In this document: positions 17,201-17,985 of the stretch, piece after piece | How positions within the stretch are numbered: position 1 is the stretch's first letter | Layout: each line of letters starts with the position of its first letter | From: an uncultured Oscillospiraceae bacterium | Lineage (GTDB): Bacteria; Bacillota; Clostridia; Oscillospirales; Acutalibacteraceae | Length of the DNA: 17,985 nucleotides | Assembly (NCBI GenBank): GCA_902478455.1 | Contig: CABSLJ010000033.1 | Coordinates: forward strand, 1-17,985 | Direction: 5' to 3' | Notes under the pieces: model-generated | Seen by the model: the letters and a program-made list of their open reading frames with translations, nothing else | What the model was told of the DNA's origin: nothing | Databases searched by the model: none | Made by a program: the position numbers and the translations under genes

Positions 17201-17985
17201 ACAACACCGTCGGCGGTGAAATCTCCACGGCCGGCTCCACCAACGCCTACGGAGACGACTTGTTTGATCCCTCGGCGCGCGCCGAGGCCGGAGTTAACGA
17301 AGACCTTCTGCCCAAGCCCAACAAGGAAGTCTTTGCGGGCATGGATTACAAGACCGACGTCCGTACGGAAAACGACGTCAAAAAACTCAAAAGCTACCTA
17401 AACGCTGCGGCGCGCAACCAGACCTACGCTATTATTCCACCCGGACTTTACAGCACCGAGGCGATCTCCCTGGCAGGCGTTGAGAACTTTGATCTCTACG
17501 CCTACGGTGTGGCGGTGGAATTCGATTCCGCCGAATGGACCGTCTTCAGCATGAACGGCTGCAAGGACGTTTCGGTCTATGGCCTTTCCATCACCCACAA
17601 AACGCACGCCAACGGTCAGGGCACCGTCATCGAAAAGGGCGACGATTACGTCATCGTCCAGTCGGACCCGGGCTATTTCCCCGACCTGACCGATTCTGAC
17701 AACATCGAGACCACCAGCCCCTTTATTGAGGCCTTCCGCCCAGGCGAGACCGTCCCCTACGCCGACATTGGCTTCAAAAGCATGGAATATCTCGGCGGCG
17801 GCAAGCACAAGTGCGTGTTTGGAACCGACAGAAGCCAGGAGCTAGAGGTCGGCGGCAAAATCACCATGCGCGGCAAGGGCAGCGGCAACGTTGTTGTTAT
17901 GAATGGCTGCGAAAATCTCCGCTTTGAGGACTTTAACATTCTCAGCGGCGTCTTCTTTGCCTTCAATGAACGCAGCGGATACGGC
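14269..17985 (+). CDS. Very large secreted protein with three beta-sandwich modules and a beta-helix-like region, 3' end cut off
   Basis: The frame is open from ATG 14269 to the window edge, 1239 codons with no stop. GAGGAG at 14255-14260 lies 8 bases before the start. Residues 1-29 are a signal peptide (MRNHPFWARLL, a Leu-rich core, then AFA before ADPPG), so the protein is exported. Three related modules follow, each with an Ala-Pro turn in a strand: YTAPETG (A139-P140), YKAPRDG (A363-P364) and FKAPYTG (A547-P548). Each is followed by a GVRIAVYK, IGLAVYK or GVRVWQ strand and, later, by a GD/KGE-type turn and a FVLES- or FRVNR-like strand. From about 675 the protein becomes Asn/Gly/Asp-rich with short repeating strands (VVQNNSIEG, VTLAQNSVSG, LLMQDNTVGG), as in right-handed beta-helices. 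After about 1020 a second helix-like part has IIPPGLY, FDLYAYGV, CKDVSVYGLSI and GDDYVIVQSDPGY. It may be a polysaccharide lyase, glycosidase or surface glycan-binding protein. No catalytic site is identified, and any wall anchor would be beyond the window. Confidence 0.9.
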   Translation, partial: MRNHPFWARLLSLTLGLLLLFSCVGAAFAADPPGNSLEGLTEPDSPWDHFPDTSGLDTNKLQTYTPSGNWAFAQAPTGTTSFAELTDLYYIPNYDTWAVSAGIEAAGGPGAIRWVGAHFHNDRRIHLSGGYMPTMIYTAPETGTIRISATDPIWVDWWKQGPNGVRIAVYKSNQHGAVIPVWPVGERWQLLGGSEGAPGTPGNEYVFEPFDLCIQKGEKLYFVLESNGNEGDDVAKWNPSVSYLNDEYDAANDPALAMPETSVMADVFPYDSAQDNNYTHGNGWQMNAARGNTYTAMNHLSHNDAWTQARYFESDGDVEEGVVLWERGVIKSDYNTADGNWNNDAMHMFPAADGNDVAFTYKAPRDGVLKLSFGDASLAQDAAGNKIGLAVYKNNVQIWPEMGVYTVQSDEGGWAEKALGLEAVVSAVHAGDLLHIRASLIESVGEYALKVMPEAEYTSLEYDESLDKEAEFNKAAKYSYTDQFSGTQGQDCWWYLYAPIGENTVMQVPYYQDGCWYDGTWNYLIATIFENAVTPGSEYDAIIAFKAPYTGTVTTYLQGGVWVKEDDGSGDGVRVWQQLSSDGDVRDITEVTEIANGGASDFEPVTIDIRKNEYIYFRVNRGAENNWFDETYLNPGVQYTSIDFDDPGIEEGPAAERKEPSVGHNLEEGIFPMTGRDFADAQTYSLTAAELTARIQAGDLEEGAVYEVTDHLSLFFNGIKEETVYDLRNICIRTSPSGYSYSGTNPDAEGRYAIFLANNEAPVTLRNFTLEVSAWDGSDKTPEEAVNTWNCAGLTLEKVEIKGKADYAVHSVNSKMDAQTSLISCRIEGAFGESALAFHDNSEGNAAATPSVTGSCIINTDVDGSAIYDINSSGAFLMNNALSAEGTTVRLGCSDAVVQNNSIEGDISLASEGILLNTLIALNEADIMRADGSARNTVVLMNSLESIELDGGNGVTLAQNSVSGNMSAQKVDYLLMQDNTVGGEISTAGSTNAYGDDLFDPSARAEAGVNEDLLPKPNKEVFAGMDYKTDVRTENDVKKLKSYLNAAARNQTYAIIPPGLYSTEAISLAGVENFDLYAYGVAVEFDSAEWTVFSMNGCKDVSVYGLSITHKTHANGQGTVIEKGDDYVIVQSDPGYFPDLTDSDNIETTSPFIEAFRPGETVPYADIGFKSMEYLGGGKHKCVFGTDRSQELEVGGKITMRGKGSGNVVVMNGCENLRFEDFNILSGVFFAFNERSGYG

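Overview
The window looks like part of the chromosome of a GC-rich, Gram-positive, gut-type Clostridia, perhaps Oscillospiraceae/Ruminococcaceae. This is an inference from several features. Strong AGGAGG-type ribosome binding sites precede most genes. The two-component pair is of the YesM/YesN type. The transporter is an LplB/YtcP-type ABC importer with a lipoprotein binding protein. The coding sequence is GC-rich, and the one long control region is AT-rich. No rRNA, tRNA, CRISPR array, phage gene or insertion sequence is visible.

Layout. (1) Positions 1-4860, plus strand: a close-packed operon of three genes. They are the 3' part of a glutaminase-A-like (DUF5127/DUF4965) protein, a GH20-like hexosaminidase, and a NodB/polysaccharide-deacetylase-like protein that starts at TTG. 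The operon ends at a perfect bidirectional terminator (4921-4956). (2) 5028-8226, minus strand: a histidine kinase and an AraC-type response regulator, one base apart, converging on that terminator. (3) 8227-8631: an AT-rich divergent control region with an extended -10 promoter facing right. (4) 8632-12184, plus strand: two ABC permeases and an extracellular solute-binding lipoprotein, with no ATPase gene. (5) 12427-14088: a GH123-like (DUF4091) enzyme. (6) 14269 to the right edge: one very long secreted protein, still open at the window end after 1239 codons. It has a signal peptide, three related beta-sandwich modules and a beta-helix-like region.

How it may work together (inference). The locus reads as a Gram-positive glycan-use cluster. 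The secreted protein would bind or cut a polymer at the cell surface. The kinase would sense a released sugar and, through the regulator, switch on the transporter operon. The importer would bring in oligosaccharides, borrowing an ATPase encoded elsewhere. The enzymes without visible signal peptides would finish the breakdown in the cytoplasm. The GH20-like and GH123-like enzymes both show the Asp-Glu pair of substrate-assisted hexosaminidases, and a deacetylase-fold protein is beside them. A substrate rich in N-acetylhexosamine, such as a mucin-type, glycolipid or bacterial envelope glycan, is therefore the best guess. The exact substrate cannot be read from the sequence.
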